DNA from: Torymus aiolomorphi
Taxonomy: Eukaryota > Arthropoda > Insecta > Hymenoptera > Torymidae
DNA: 64,000 bases
Direction of reading: 5' to 3'
Assembly: GCA_036365515.1 (NCBI GenBank)
Contig: CM070873.1
Span: 192,998,604-193,062,603 of the forward strand
Position numbers and translations under genes: made by a program. Shown one piece after another: positions 1 through 10,830 of the stretch; the stretch's first letter is position 1; each line of letters opens with the position of its first letter. The notes under the pieces were generated by a model. That model saw only the letters and a list, made by a program, of their open reading frames with translations. It searched no databases and was not told the DNA's origin.

Positions 1-900
1 TCTGAGAAAATGCGATTCAAAAATTTTTTTTTTTAATTTTTAATCTGAAATATCTTTTTTCGTAATGGACTGATTTTTTTGGGCAACGAACTCAATCTGA
101 AGGTATATAAAAGCTACATCTATGCCAAATTTCAGGACGATTGGATAATGTTTGCTTTACTTATTGTGCAACAACGAAAACGCAAATTATTTCTAAAATA
201 ATTTTTTTTTTTAAAACAAAATTAAAGATAACCTCTTGAAATTTTAACCGCATATAGTGTTCAATTAGTGTAATAACTGGTTAAAATTTCAAGTCGATAA
301 ATAAAATATTTTTTGAGAAATTAATTTATGAAATATAAAAAAGTTTTCATTGATAACATATGACAGTGTGAAGATATTTTAAATTTTAAAAAAGGAATAT
401 ATAGGTAATTTAAATACGTTTCAAGAAAAGTTTATTATATTATGTAATAATGGCTATAAGATATGAAAAAATAAAAAAAAATAAAAACTCAAAATTCATT
501 TTTGGAAAATAATTTTTTTTCTACAAAACAAATGAAGATAATCTCTTGAAATTTTAACCACATATAGTCTTCAATTAGTGTAATAACTGGTTATTTATTT
601 CAAGTCGATAAATAAATTATTTTTTGAGAAATTGATTTATGAAATATAAAAAAGTTTTCCTTAATAACAATTGACAGAGTGAAGATATTTTAAATTTTAA
701 AAAAGGAAAATATAGGTAATTTAAATACCTTTCAAGAAAAGTTTATTATGTTATATAATAATGACTGTAAGATATGAAAAAATCAAAAAAACTAAAAGTT
801 CAAAATCGTTTTTTGGTTATAAAACAAAAGAAAATCAATAAATCTCAAATCCATCAGGGTACCTTTCTTTTTCCGCGAGACGAAGAGAATAAGCTTTACC
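1..900. repeat. AT-rich tandem repeat, about 320-bp unit
   Basis: Two near-identical units lie in direct tandem, roughly at 192-510 and 515-820. Each has a T-run, a segment reading 'cctcttgaaattttaacc', a short 'gtcgataaataaa' stretch and a purine-rich end. No coding signal is visible in any frame beyond chance. The stretch leads into the CA microsatellite and the GCTTCCTC-type end at about 1.2 kb, so it is probably the body of the same repeat family seen again at 16.06-17.72 kb. Confidence 0.6.
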
Positions 901-943
901 TGACGAAAATCGGTCGATTCGTTCGGAGATATGAAAAGTTCAA

Positions 944-1040
944 ACACACACACACACAGACACACATACACACGCACGCACGCACGCACACACACACGCA
1001 CACACACGCACGCATGCACGCACACACACACGCACACACA

Positions 1041-1077
<37 letters not shown>

Positions 1078-1078
1078 C
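944..1078. repeat. (CA)n microsatellite, interrupted
   Basis: About 135 bp of CA dinucleotides interrupted by G and T substitutions. The open frames through it on both strands (His/Thr or Cys/Val runs) are repeat artefacts and not genes. Confidence 0.9.
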
Positions 1079-1097
1079 CACGAAAACAAAAATGATC

Positions 1098-2642
1098 AAA
1101 ATCAACTAATATACACATATATATATCGCCTTAAAACATCTTTTTGAACATTTTTTTTTGAAAATTTTTTTCATTGTTACAAAGCTTCTTCTATGAGGAA
1201 GCAAAAAGATGAAATTATTTGTATTGTTGCGGACGTCAGTATAGAATATCAAAAATCTTCATTAAAAAATGTACACTGCGTGTCGATTGATAGTTACGCC
1301 GCGTCCAAGTTGTACCGCTTGCTCTTGTCGCAGATCCTGCGAGTCCCTTGTCGCTACCACAAGTTTTCATGTATTTTTTTTTAAGAGAGCGAGAATTCTA
1401 ACATTAATTATACAGGTAGTGCTCACTGTTTCTATCTCTCTCTCTTTGTTGCTTTCTCTCTCTCTCTCTATTCTTCTCTCGCTTGTTGTTTTTTTACCTC
1501 GGAAGAGTAGGTGTCAATGGTCAGCTACATTCGCGGAAGCATCGCGATTTCTTAGAGTTTTTACTTACAAGGGCAGCACCAGGAATGCGGATTCTGGATT
1601 TGGCTGAAACTGTAGGAGGCACTTGTTTATGACAAATAATGAGATACGTGTCTCAGGGTTTTTGTGAATTGACCTTTTATTTCGAGATCCAAGCTATTTT
1701 ATGTGTAAAATGAACTATTTTTGATGAAAATCTCTTTTTATAATTATGGCTTTTTGAATATTTCGGTTATGTAAATGGACTAAAAAGTTTATAAAAGGAG
1801 GCAGAGAAAGCTTAAATTTAAGCTTTGTCTCGTTAAAAAATGTTGATTTCTCAAAAAGTTATAGAGAGTAAAAAATATAGTAAGAAAATAACTGAAAATT
1901 TCTTATTTTTTTCAAGCATTTAACGGGTGGTATTTTAAGCTATTTTCTTACTCTATTTTTGATAGCCTATAATTTTTTGCGAAATCGACGTTCTTTACCG
2001 GAGAAAGCTTAAATTAAAGCATTTCTAACTTTTTTCATAAACTTTTTAATCCATTTACATAGCCGAAATATTAGTAAAGCTATAACTAAAGAAAGAGATT
2101 ATATTGATGTGGGAATCTGTCGATCTTCCCGAGGCCGCAGGTGTAAGAAATGAAAACCCTTACAACGTGTGTATGCTTTTTGACGTTTCAGTGAGCAATG
2201 TCACCCTCATCAGAAACTTTAATAAACATATAATAATAAAATTTTAAAATTTACACTTCAAGAAACATAAAAATGATTTGTCAATATTATAATAGTTACC
2301 AAAACTAGTTTTCTCACAATGTAATTTTTGTCGATTTTCTCCCCCACCGCTTGACTGCGGGGAGAAAATTTCAACAGTTCCTCTTACATTGGTTTCGGAA
2401 CTCATTCTTTTAAGCTTTTAATATTTATTCAGTTTATATAGTAAATGCTAGAGAACGTATTTCCGAAATCAATGTTTACAAACAAGAGGCTGGGTGTCAG
2501 GTGTGTATGCTGTTTTGATTTTATAGGTGTGAGTGTGTGTCGTTATTGCTTCCTCATAGAGGAAGCTTCGTAACGGTGAAAAAAAATTTCGAAAAAAAAA
2601 TCTTCAAAAAGATGTTTTAAGGCGATATATGTGTATATTATT
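1098..2642. mobile_element. Inverted-repeat pair with GCTTCCTC hairpin ends
   Basis: About 100 bp at 1098-1203 reappears inverted at 2545-2642, including the sequence around 'tatatatcgccttaaaacat' and a terminal palindrome of the form GCTTCCTC-TAGA-GAGGAAGC. The same palindrome ends a related element at 17.7 kb and occurs near 20.06 kb. It may be one element with inverted repeats or two copies head to head; exact ends and target duplication were not resolved. The interior at 1210-1720 and 2105-2540 holds a CT-rich run at about 1436-1490 and no recognisable gene. Confidence 0.45.
1722..2103. mobile_element. Foldback MITE (about 380 bp)
   Basis: The segment is a long imperfect palindrome. The left arm begins near 'aaatctctttttataatt' and contains 'atttcggttatgtaaatgga'; the right arm contains the inverse 'tccatttacatagccgaaat'. 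An inner inverted pair, AGAAAGCTTAAATT, flanks the centre. It has no coding capacity. The superfamily cannot be assigned because no clean target duplication was recognised. Confidence 0.6.
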
Positions 2643-2643
2643 T

Positions 2644-2997
2644 GTGAAAAATAGTAATATATATGGGATCCTGTGAGGGCCAATACGAACGTTGTGTGGT
2701 TGAGGCGTTTTAACGAATTCGTGGTGTTGCTGGGGAAGATATCATGACTTCTGCATCGTAAAAGAAATGTATTGCAGGCGTTGGATTCCGCTAGTTGATA
2801 TCTCTGTTTTAGCCAAGATTTCAATAGGTGTGTAAAGTAAAAGGCATAGTGTGTTCCTATATGTTGGAAAAATCCTTTCCTGTATTGGGTCTGGTCTTTT
2901 CTAGATCGAAGACCGGTAGAATTAAAGTTGATAGAGGCACCCTTCATTGTTAATGTGAAAAATAGTAATATATATGGGATCCTGTGAGGGCCAGTAC
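2644..2997. repeat. 42-bp direct repeats bracketing about 270 bp
   Basis: A 42-bp sequence containing 'atatatgggatcctgtgagg' occurs at about 2644-2686 and again at about 2955-2997 in the same orientation, one base different. The 270 bp between them are open on the minus strand, but I recognise no family. The second copy directly precedes the non-LTR retrotransposon that starts near 3000. Confidence 0.6.
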
Positions 2998-3073
2998 GTA
3001 AACTGAGAATATACTAAAACAAAAGTATTCTGCCTACTACAAAATAACAAGAGAATCTATTAAAAATCCCAAG

Positions 3074-4047
3074 ATGAAAATAACAGGCTTCGAGAATTTT
3101 GACGACATGGAGATTAAAGAAATAGAGCAAGATATTAACAAAAGGAACTTCAAACACCTAAACAGCAAATGCAAAGTGTTACATATATTTGAAAACATTA
3201 AAACAAAAATTAACACTATACTAAATGTAACAACCGCGTATGCCTATGTCACCGATCATTTTGGAATTAAAGTATTCATGTTCTTCTCCAAAAATTATTT
3301 GACCCGTATATTTTTATTTTTTTGTTGCATCAAAATTTCATGCGTTCAGCAATGGCAAAAAATTCCGAGAAAAACCTTACTTAGAAAAAAAATTTTTCAA
3401 TGTAATTTTCAAACCGCTACTGCTTCACCAGTTTTTTAAGCTTTTTAGCGTATTGCCATTGCTGAACGCATGAAATTTTGATGCAACAAAAAAATAAAAA
3501 TATACGGGTCAAATCATTTTTGGAGAAGAACATGAATACTTTAATTCCAAAATGATCGGTGACATAGGCATACGCGGTCCACCTGATTTGAAATGGATTC
3601 GGCCATAATCAAATTGTGAATAATAAATATAGAGTTCATATTGGTTATCAAAATTGCAGAGCGTTCGATGACTTGAATCTATCCCCGGGTTTTAACTGTG
3701 GTAGATTTGGTCATAATGGTAAAAAGTGTGAAAATACGAAAATCTGCCTACGTTGTGCTGAAAAACATATCACGATCAACTGTACTACCCCAAACGAACA
3801 CAATTGTGTTAATTGTATGTACAGTAATCATCAATATAAGACAAATTATAATACTAAACATGTGGTAAATGATACCGAAAAATGCGAGGTTATGATTCAC
3901 AAGATAAAGAAATTAATTGCTGAAACAGATTATCCAGTGAGACCGCACATTCCAAAATATGTAGGTGAAGTAAAATTTCAATCACAGCTACAGAACACTG
4001 ATACAGCTACCGGTAAATCCCCGGTCGTAACGACACCAAGAAGATAA
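3074..4047 (+). pseudogene. LINE ORF1 (gag-like, CCHC zinc knuckles), broken
   Basis: The first part (3074-3232) encodes a segment beginning MKITGFENFDD, typical of insect LINE gag N-terminal regions. After the foldback insertion the frame resumes near 3610 and encodes three cysteine-rich knuckles: CPxxNCGRFGH-type, ICLRCAEKH, and a C-x2-C/H cluster around 'NCVNCMYSNH'. These motifs bind nucleic acid in retroelement gag proteins. A TAA at 4045-4047 precedes the 6.3-kb insertion; beyond that insertion the same frame continues from 10404 to about 10549 and overlaps the start of ORF2. It is a pseudogene by insertion, frameshift and stop. Confidence 0.75.
3233..3578. mobile_element. Foldback element within LINE ORF1
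   Basis: Inverted arms of about 130-140 bp face each other (3233-3375 and 3448-3578), with ends reading ACCGCGTATGCC and GGCATACGCGGT. It interrupts the gag reading frame. It has no coding capacity, and the target duplication is unclear. Confidence 0.75.
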
Positions 4048-4410
4048 AGTAGAATCATTACACAGGCACACAAAAAAGAAAGTGCTCTGTTACTGAGACT
4101 TGACATACCCCCTCTTATGCATTTTGACCCGCTGAATCCGAATCCAAAGGCAGATTTGTGTCATCACTCCTCAGTGTTTTTTAAATCGTGGAAAACCACC
4201 CCTAAATTGAAAAATCCGGAATATTCCGCTTTTAACATTGGGCAAATTAGTACAAACTGCCTAAAAATGACTGCAGATCTACTGCTATACATACTTTGAG
4301 GCACTGAATCCGAATTCCAAACGAGATTTACTACATTCCCTCTACTTTTTTTTCAATCACGGAAAACCACCCCTACATCGAAAAATTCGAAAAATTCAGC
4401 TTTTGACCCT

Positions 4411-4800
4411 TTCAACCCCTAAACTCTGAACCCTTGAACTTATAACTCTTAAACCCTAAACCTTGAAGCCCTCAATGCTAAAACCCTTTAATCCTGAACC
4501 CTTTAACCCTGAATCCTTTACTCCCCAAGTCTAGAATCCTTAAACATTGAACCCATAGCCCTCTAATCCTCAACCTTTCAAACTCTTAACCGTTGAACCC
4601 TGAACTCTTAAACCCTCAGATCCTGATCCCTTAAGCCCTCAACCATTAAACCCTGAACCCTTAAACCCTTGAACGATGAACCATTAAACTCTGAACCCTT
4701 AAAGCATCAACCCTCAAACCATTAACTGTCCCTTAAAACCCTTAAAAAGTGAAAACTGAAACCCTCAGCTCTTAAACCCTCAACCATTAAACCTTGCGTC
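4411..4800. repeat. Telomere-like heptamer array, left arm
   Basis: Degenerate tandem units of about 7 and 14 bp, such as 'ccctgaaccctt' and 'aaccctaaacc', run for almost 400 bp. They resemble a degenerate CCCTAAA array but vary too much for an active telomere. The inverse is found in the right arm at 8665-9090 and 9380-9720, so the array belongs to the transposon subterminal region. Confidence 0.7.
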
Positions 4801-4952
4801 TTTAAAAAACTAATTCAATTTTCTCTTTTTCGCTTATAGCGGGTTCTTTTATCCTCAAATGACCTGTGTAAAGGATTTCTGGATCTTTTTGTATCACCTG
4901 GGTTAGTTTCTCTTTCCAACATCTTGCAGTAGTCAGCCATCATATTAATACC

Positions 4953-6420
4953 TCAAGTGCCTTGATATCTCCTCTCCATTTCTATAAGGTCTTCGTGAAA
5001 TCGCTCACCTTGCTCTTCGCTGTAGTCACCTAAGTTTTCAGGAAAGTATTCCAAATAGGCGTGCAAAAAATGTAATTTCACACTCATCAAACAACCTAAA
5101 CGTTGGTGGTTATCGAATAAATCTGAAACAATTTGTTCATATTCCTGATGTTTCTGGTTACCTACAAAATTTTCAGCAATACTTTGAAAACTGAGGCATG
5201 CTAACTTTTCTGTTTCGTTCATTGTGCTGATGGAATTAGGATCTCGAATCATTCTTCGAATTTGAGGGCCGTCAAAAATTCCTGCTTTTATTTTAGCGTT
5301 ACTGAGACCTGGAAAATGATCTGACAAGTATTGGAAACATGCCCCTTCTTTATGTAATGCTTTAGTAAACTGCTTCATTAAACCAAGTTTAATGTGCAGT
5401 GGAGGAAGAAGGATTTTTAATGGATCAAGCAATGGTTCTTGAAGCACGTTGTAAGTACCTGGATTAAGCGCATTTCTTTTTGGCCATTCTCTCTTCCTGT
5501 AATGATTTATGCGATCTCCGCTGTCCCATAAACATAGAAAGCACGGAAACTTTGTAAAACCTTACTGTTGTCCTAATATGATGGATATGATTTATTTTCT
5601 CTAGGACATACTTCATATTTTCATAACTTTCTTTTAGTTTCGTGAAATGAGCTATTGGGATGCTTGCGTATTTATTTCCATTATGCAGCAAAACTGCCTT
5701 TAGACTTTGCTTTGAAGAGTCTATGAAGAGTCGCCATTCACTGGACTTGTAAATATTAGGTTTTAATTCATTAATCAGACTCTTTACATCTGTGCAATAA
5801 ACTAATGTTTTATCCTCATCTACAGTGAAATATTTTGTAAACTCTTGTTCCCGTTTTCTATAAACAGAAGATTTAGTTCCAGGTTCTACTAATTCTCGCC
5901 TTTTAAATTCCGCTGCCATGAATTCTGCAACATCTTTCGATACGCCAGTATTGCGAAAAAAGTCATTTAAATCTTTACGGTTAAATGGTTTAGGATTGCA
6001 TAACATAACAGAATATGGAACATACTTGTCTTTACTTTCATCCATTTCACATTCACTAATCTCCATTAATTCACTTTCACTGTCATCTTCATTTTTTCTT
6101 ATGACGTCTTCTTCAATATCTTCTTCCATAAAATCTTCTTCTACATTCATAAGTTCACCAGCATCACAAATAGTTTCCTCCCTTTCAAATCCATTGGATA
6201 TATGAATATTTGATTTCGTAATGGGTTTTATTGTTGAAGAGACATTAGCGAATTTTATTTTAGATTTATTTCTGGAGTTAAAGCCGCTTGTAATAGTTTT
6301 GCAAAAATAGCAGTCATCGCATGACTGTGGTTTCTACCATATATTTGGCGTGGTAAATTGTAAAACTTCCTTTCCATTGCTATTTTTTCATCGATTCAAC
6401 ATCGTTAGACAAGTCATCCA
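4953..6420 (-). pseudogene. Putative transposase, left-arm copy (deleted)
   Basis: Same protein family as the right-arm copy, read on the minus strand. It has an acidic stretch near MNVEEDFMEEDIEED, a conserved core around 'EWRLFIDSSKQSLKAVLLHN' and a C-terminal region containing LLPPLHIKLGLMKQFTKAL and GERFHEDLIEMERRYQGT. The segment with the second conserved acidic/CxxC block is missing and the frames are offset, leaving two open pieces (4953-5447 and 5464-6150). The N-terminal zinc-finger part is only partly readable up to about 6420. It is a degenerate duplicate and not a functional gene. Confidence 0.65.
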
Positions 6421-6668
6421 CCTGTGAAGAGCTGCGGTGGTATGATGACGACGGCTGCGGGCCCGCTTGCTCACCCTGACCAGTCGCCCTGGATTTCTGA
6501 AGCACTGCATCGTGAATATATATCACTTATATCTGCACCCAGGGCACCTCCCCGTGGTGACGGTGGGCAACGGATAAATTTTTTGCTGGTTTTTTTTTTC
6601 ACTTCGGTTTTTTGTATAAATTTTTTGTATATTCTGGCAAAGTTCCTGGAAAAGGGCGTTTCGCCATC

Positions 6669-8654
6669 ATGGCAGATATAAGTAATATATCTATTACGAT
6701 GCAGGGCTTCGGAAACCCAATATCGGCGACTGGTTATGGTGAGCAAGCGGGCCCGCAGTTGTCGTCATCATACGACCGCAGCTCTTCACAGGTGGGCAAC
6801 TTGGCCAGTGTTGCGTATAATGCCACAAGAAACCCCTCAAGTAACCACGATTGCCTTGGAGAACCAAATCGGTTTTGCTACATATGTCGTAAATTTAAGG
6901 TAGCAAAGAACCGCAGACCTATTACGGATTTAAATAGAAAAATTTTTCTTGACTGCTTCAAAATGCAGATACCTGTTGAAAATACATGGTGGGTTCCTCA
7001 AGTGACGTGCTGTACTTGTCTAACGATGTTGAATCGATGGAAGAAAAGCAAAGGAAAGAAAGTGTTACAATTTACCACGCCAACTATATGGCAGAAACGA
7101 CAGTCATGCGATGACTGCTATTTTTGCAAAACTATTACAAGTGGCTTCAACTCAAAAAATAAATCGAAAATAAAATATGCTAATGTCTCTTCAATGATAA
7201 AACCCATCATGGAATCAGATATTCATACATCCAATGAATTTGAAAGAGAGGAAACTATTTGTGATGCTGGTGAACTTATGAATGTAGAAGAAGATTTTAT
7301 GGAAAAAGATATTGAAGAAGACGACATAAGAAAAAATGAAGATGACAGTGAGAGCGAATCAATGGGAATTAGTGAAAGTGAAATGGATGAAAGTGAAGAC
7401 GAGTATGTTCCACATTCTGTTAAGCCATGGAATCCTAAACCATTTAACCAAAAAGATTTAAAAGATTTTATTCGAAATACTGGCGTCTCTAAAGATGTTG
7501 CAGAATTCATGGCAGCGGAATTGAAGAGGCGGGAATTAGTAGAACCTGGAACTAAATCTTCTGTTTATACAAAACGGGAACAAGAGTTTACAAAATATTT
7601 CACTGTAGATGAGGATAAAACATTACTTTATTGCACAGATGTAAAGAGTCTGATTAATGAATTAAAACCTAATATTTACAAGTCCAGTGAATGGCGACTC
7701 TTCATAGACTCTTCAAAGCAAAGTCTAAAGGCAGTTTTGCTGCATAATGGAAATAAATACGCAAGCATCCCAATAGCTCATTCCACGAAACTAAAAGAAA
7801 GATATGAAAATATGAAGTATGTCCTAGAGAAAATAAAATATGAAGAACACAAGTGGCAAGTTTGTGGAGACTTGAAAATCATATCCATCATATTAGGGCA
7901 ACAGTCAGGTTTCACAAAGTTTCCATGCTTTCTATGTTTATGGGACAGCAGAGATCGCATAAATCATTACAGGAAGAGAGAATGGCCAAAAAGAAATGCG
8001 CTTAATCCAGGTACTTACAACGTGCTTCAAGAACCATTGCTCGATCCATTAAAAATCCTCCTTCCTCCACTGCACATTAAACTTGGTTTAATGAAGCAGT
8101 TTACTAAAGCATTAGATAAAGAAGGGGCATGTTTCCAATACTTGTCAGATCATTTTCCAGGTCTCAGTAACGCTAAAATAAAAGCAGGAATTTTTGACGG
8201 CCCTCAAATTCGAAGAATGTTTCGAGATCCTAATTTCATCAACATAATGAACGAAACAGAAAAGTAAGCATAGCTCAGTTTTCAAAGTATTGCTGAAAAT
8301 TTTTTAGGTAATCAGAAAAGTCAGGAATATGAACAAATTGTTTCAGATTTATTCGATAACTACGATCGTTTAGGTTGTTTGATGAGTGTGAAATTACATT
8401 TTTTGCACTCACATTTGCAATATTTTCCTGAGAACTTAGATGACTACAGCGAAGAGCAAGGTGAGCGGTTTCACCAAGACATAAAAGAAATGGAGAGGAG
8501 ATATCAAGGCACTTGGGGTGTTAATATGATGGCTGACTACTGCTGGATGTTGAAAAGAGAAACTAATCAAAGTGATAAAAAAAGATCCAGAAATCCTTTA
8601 CACAGGTCATTTGAGGATAAGAGAATCCGCTATAAGCGAAAAAGAGAAAATTGA
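6669..8654 (+). pseudogene. Putative DDE/CxxC transposase of the CACAG element
   Basis: The start is taken at MADISNISITM (6669). The N-terminal about 170 residues have cysteine pairs (CYICRKF, CCTCLTML, CDDCYFC) suggesting zinc binding. An acidic linker follows, then a core with WRLFIDSSKQSLKAV, CGDLKIISIILGQQSG, FPCFLCLWDSRD and, after the break, GERFHQDIKEMERRYQG. Asp, Asp and Glu in these blocks are plausible catalytic residues, by inference. The protein family is familiar from many arthropod and cnidarian genomes, usually unnamed. A TAA at 8265-8267 and a second stop shortly after separate the last 90 codons (8379-8654), so the copy is broken near its 3' end. Confidence 0.6.
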
Positions 8655-8664
8655 ATTAGTTTTT

Positions 8665-10345
8665 TAAAGACGCAAGGTTTAATGGTTGAGGGTTTAAGAG
8701 CTGAGGGTTTCAGTTTTCACTTCTTAAGGGTTTTGACGGACAGTCAAACCATTAGGTTTCAAGGTTGATGTTTTAAGGGTTCAGAGTTTAGTTATTCATC
8801 GTATAAGGGTTGTGGGCTTAAGGGTTCAGGTTCTAAGGGTTTAAGAGTTCAGGGTTCAACGGTTAAGGGTTAAAGGGTTGTGGGTTCAATGTTTAAGGAT
8901 TTTAGGGTTGGGGATTAAAGGATTCAGGGTTAAAGAGTTCAGGATTTAAAAGTTCAGGTTTAAGGGGTTCAGGATTTATGGGGTATGGGTTTAAAGGTTC
9001 CTGGTTAAAGCGTTAAGGGTTTTAAGGTTTCGGGTTTAAAGGTTATAAGTTTAAGGGTTCAGGGTTTAAAGGTTAAAAGGGTAAAAGCTGAATTTTTCGA
9101 ATTTTTCGATGTTGGAAGTGGTTTTCCGTGATTGAAAAAAAAGGAGAGGGAATGTCGTAAATCTCGTTTGGAATTCGGATTCAGTGCCTCAAAATATGTA
9201 TAGCATTAGATCTGCAGTCATTTTTAGGCAGTTTATACAAATTTGCCTAATGTTAAAAGCGGAATATTCCAGATATTTCGATTAAGGGGTGGTTTTCCAC
9301 GATTTAAAAAGAACTAAGGGGTGATGGCATAAATCTGCCTTTGGATTCCGATAGGATTGAACGCATTTCTTGTTGACCATATAAGGGTTCGGAGTTTAGT
9401 TGTTCATCGTTCATGGGTTCAGGGTTTTGGGCTTAAGGGTTCAGGATCTAAGATTTTAAGGGTTCAAGAGTTCAGGGTTCAACGGTTAAGGGTTTAAACG
9501 ATTGAGGGTTAAAGGGTTGTGGGTTTAATGTTTAAGGATTTTAGGGTTTGGAATTAAAGGATTCAGGGTTAAGGAGTTCAGGATTTAATGGTTCAGGTTT
9601 AAGGGATTCAGGATTTATGGGTTCAGGATTTAAGGGTTCAGTTTAAACGTTGAAGGTTTCAAGGTTTAGGGTTTAAGAGTTATAAGTTCAAGGGTTCCGG
9701 GTTTGAGAAAGGGTCAAAAGCTGAATTTTTCGAATTTTTCTATGTTAGGGGTGGTTTTCCGTGATTGAAAAAAAAGAGAGGGAATATCGTAAATCTCGTT
9801 TCGAATTCGGATTCAGTGCCTCAAAATATGTATCGCAGTAGATTTGCAGTCATTTTTAGGCAGTTTATACCAATTTGCCCAATGTTAAAAGCGGAATATT
9901 CCGGCTTTTTCAATTTAGGGGTGGTTTTCCACGATTTAAAAAGAGCTGAGGGGTGATGGCACAAATCTGCCTTTGGATTCAGATTTAGCGCCTCAAAATG
10001 TGTATAGCTCCAGCCTGCAGTCATTTTTAGGCAGTTTATACCAATTTGCCCAACGTTAAAAGCGGAATATTCCGGATTTTTCAATTTAGGGGTGGTTTCC
10101 ACGATTTAAAAAGAGCTGAGGGGTGATGGCACAAATCTGCCTTTGGATTCAGATTTAGCGCCTCAAAATGTGTATAGCTTTAGATCTGCAGCAATTTTTA
10201 GGCAGTTTATAAAAATTTTCCCAACGTTAAAAGCGGAATATCCCGGATTTTTCGATTTAGGGGTGGTTTTACACGATTTAAAAGAAACTGAGGGATGATG
10301 GCGCAATTCTGGCTTCGGATTCGAATTCAGCGCGTCAAAATGCAT
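8665..10345. repeat. Right-arm subterminal repeats (heptamer arrays and about 150-bp units)
   Basis: Two arrays of TTAAGGGTTCAGGG-like units (about 8665-9090 and 9380-9720) alternate with repeats of about 150-180 bp that contain GGGGTGGTTTTCCACGATTT and the tail motif 'gcggaatattcc'. Units start near 9176, 9785, 9970 and 10120. A segment of about 620 bp appears duplicated (about 8750-9370 and 9370-9985). No coding content is visible. Confidence 0.75.
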
Positions 10346-10830
10346 AAGAGAGGGTATGTCAAGTCTCAGTAACAGACCACTTTTTTTTTGTGTGCCTGTG
10401 TTATCAGTCCGGCAACATCAGCCGATAACTTATCGGCCACAACCTTACCAATAAATTTAAACAGAACCATATCACAAATGTATTTCCCAACTGACTCAGC
10501 AACTTCTGAACTTCTGGATTTTGAACATGGATCAACAACAACTAAATTTTGAAGTTATTTCACAAAAAGAACAAGCTTTTGGTAATGTACAAATACTCAA
10601 TAAAAGTATCGATAAAGGTAAAAATTTGATTCTATGTATAAATATTAGAAGTATAAAACAAAACTTTTAAAAACTTGAAACTTTTATTGAATGTTTAGCC
10701 GTAAGGTCAAGTGTCATTATATGTACTGAATCTTGGAATATGCAATATACTCCATTGTACAACATATCAGGTTACAAAAGTTACTATAGTGAGAGTAAAG
10801 TGAATAAAGCAGATGGAGTTATAATGTATA

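Larger units (their letters stand above)
4061..10400. mobile_element. 6.3-kb CACAG-ended DNA transposon (CMC/CACTA-like candidate)
   Basis: The left end CACAGGCACACAAA and right end TTTGTGTGCCTGTG are inverted repeats flanked by a 3-bp TTA duplication (4058-4060 and 10401-10403). Removing the element joins LINE ORF1 in the same frame. CACNG termini with a 3-bp duplication fit the CACTA/EnSpm (CMC) group; this rests on ends and duplication only. The element is near-palindromic: the minus-strand left arm and plus-strand right arm each carry the same gene and the same subterminal repeats, meeting near 6420-6790. The left arm is internally deleted. Confidence 0.75.

Noticed and set aside
4411..4800. 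A true interstitial telomere
   Set aside because: Units are too degenerate, the insect repeat is normally TTAGG, and the array is duplicated symmetrically in both arms of a transposon.
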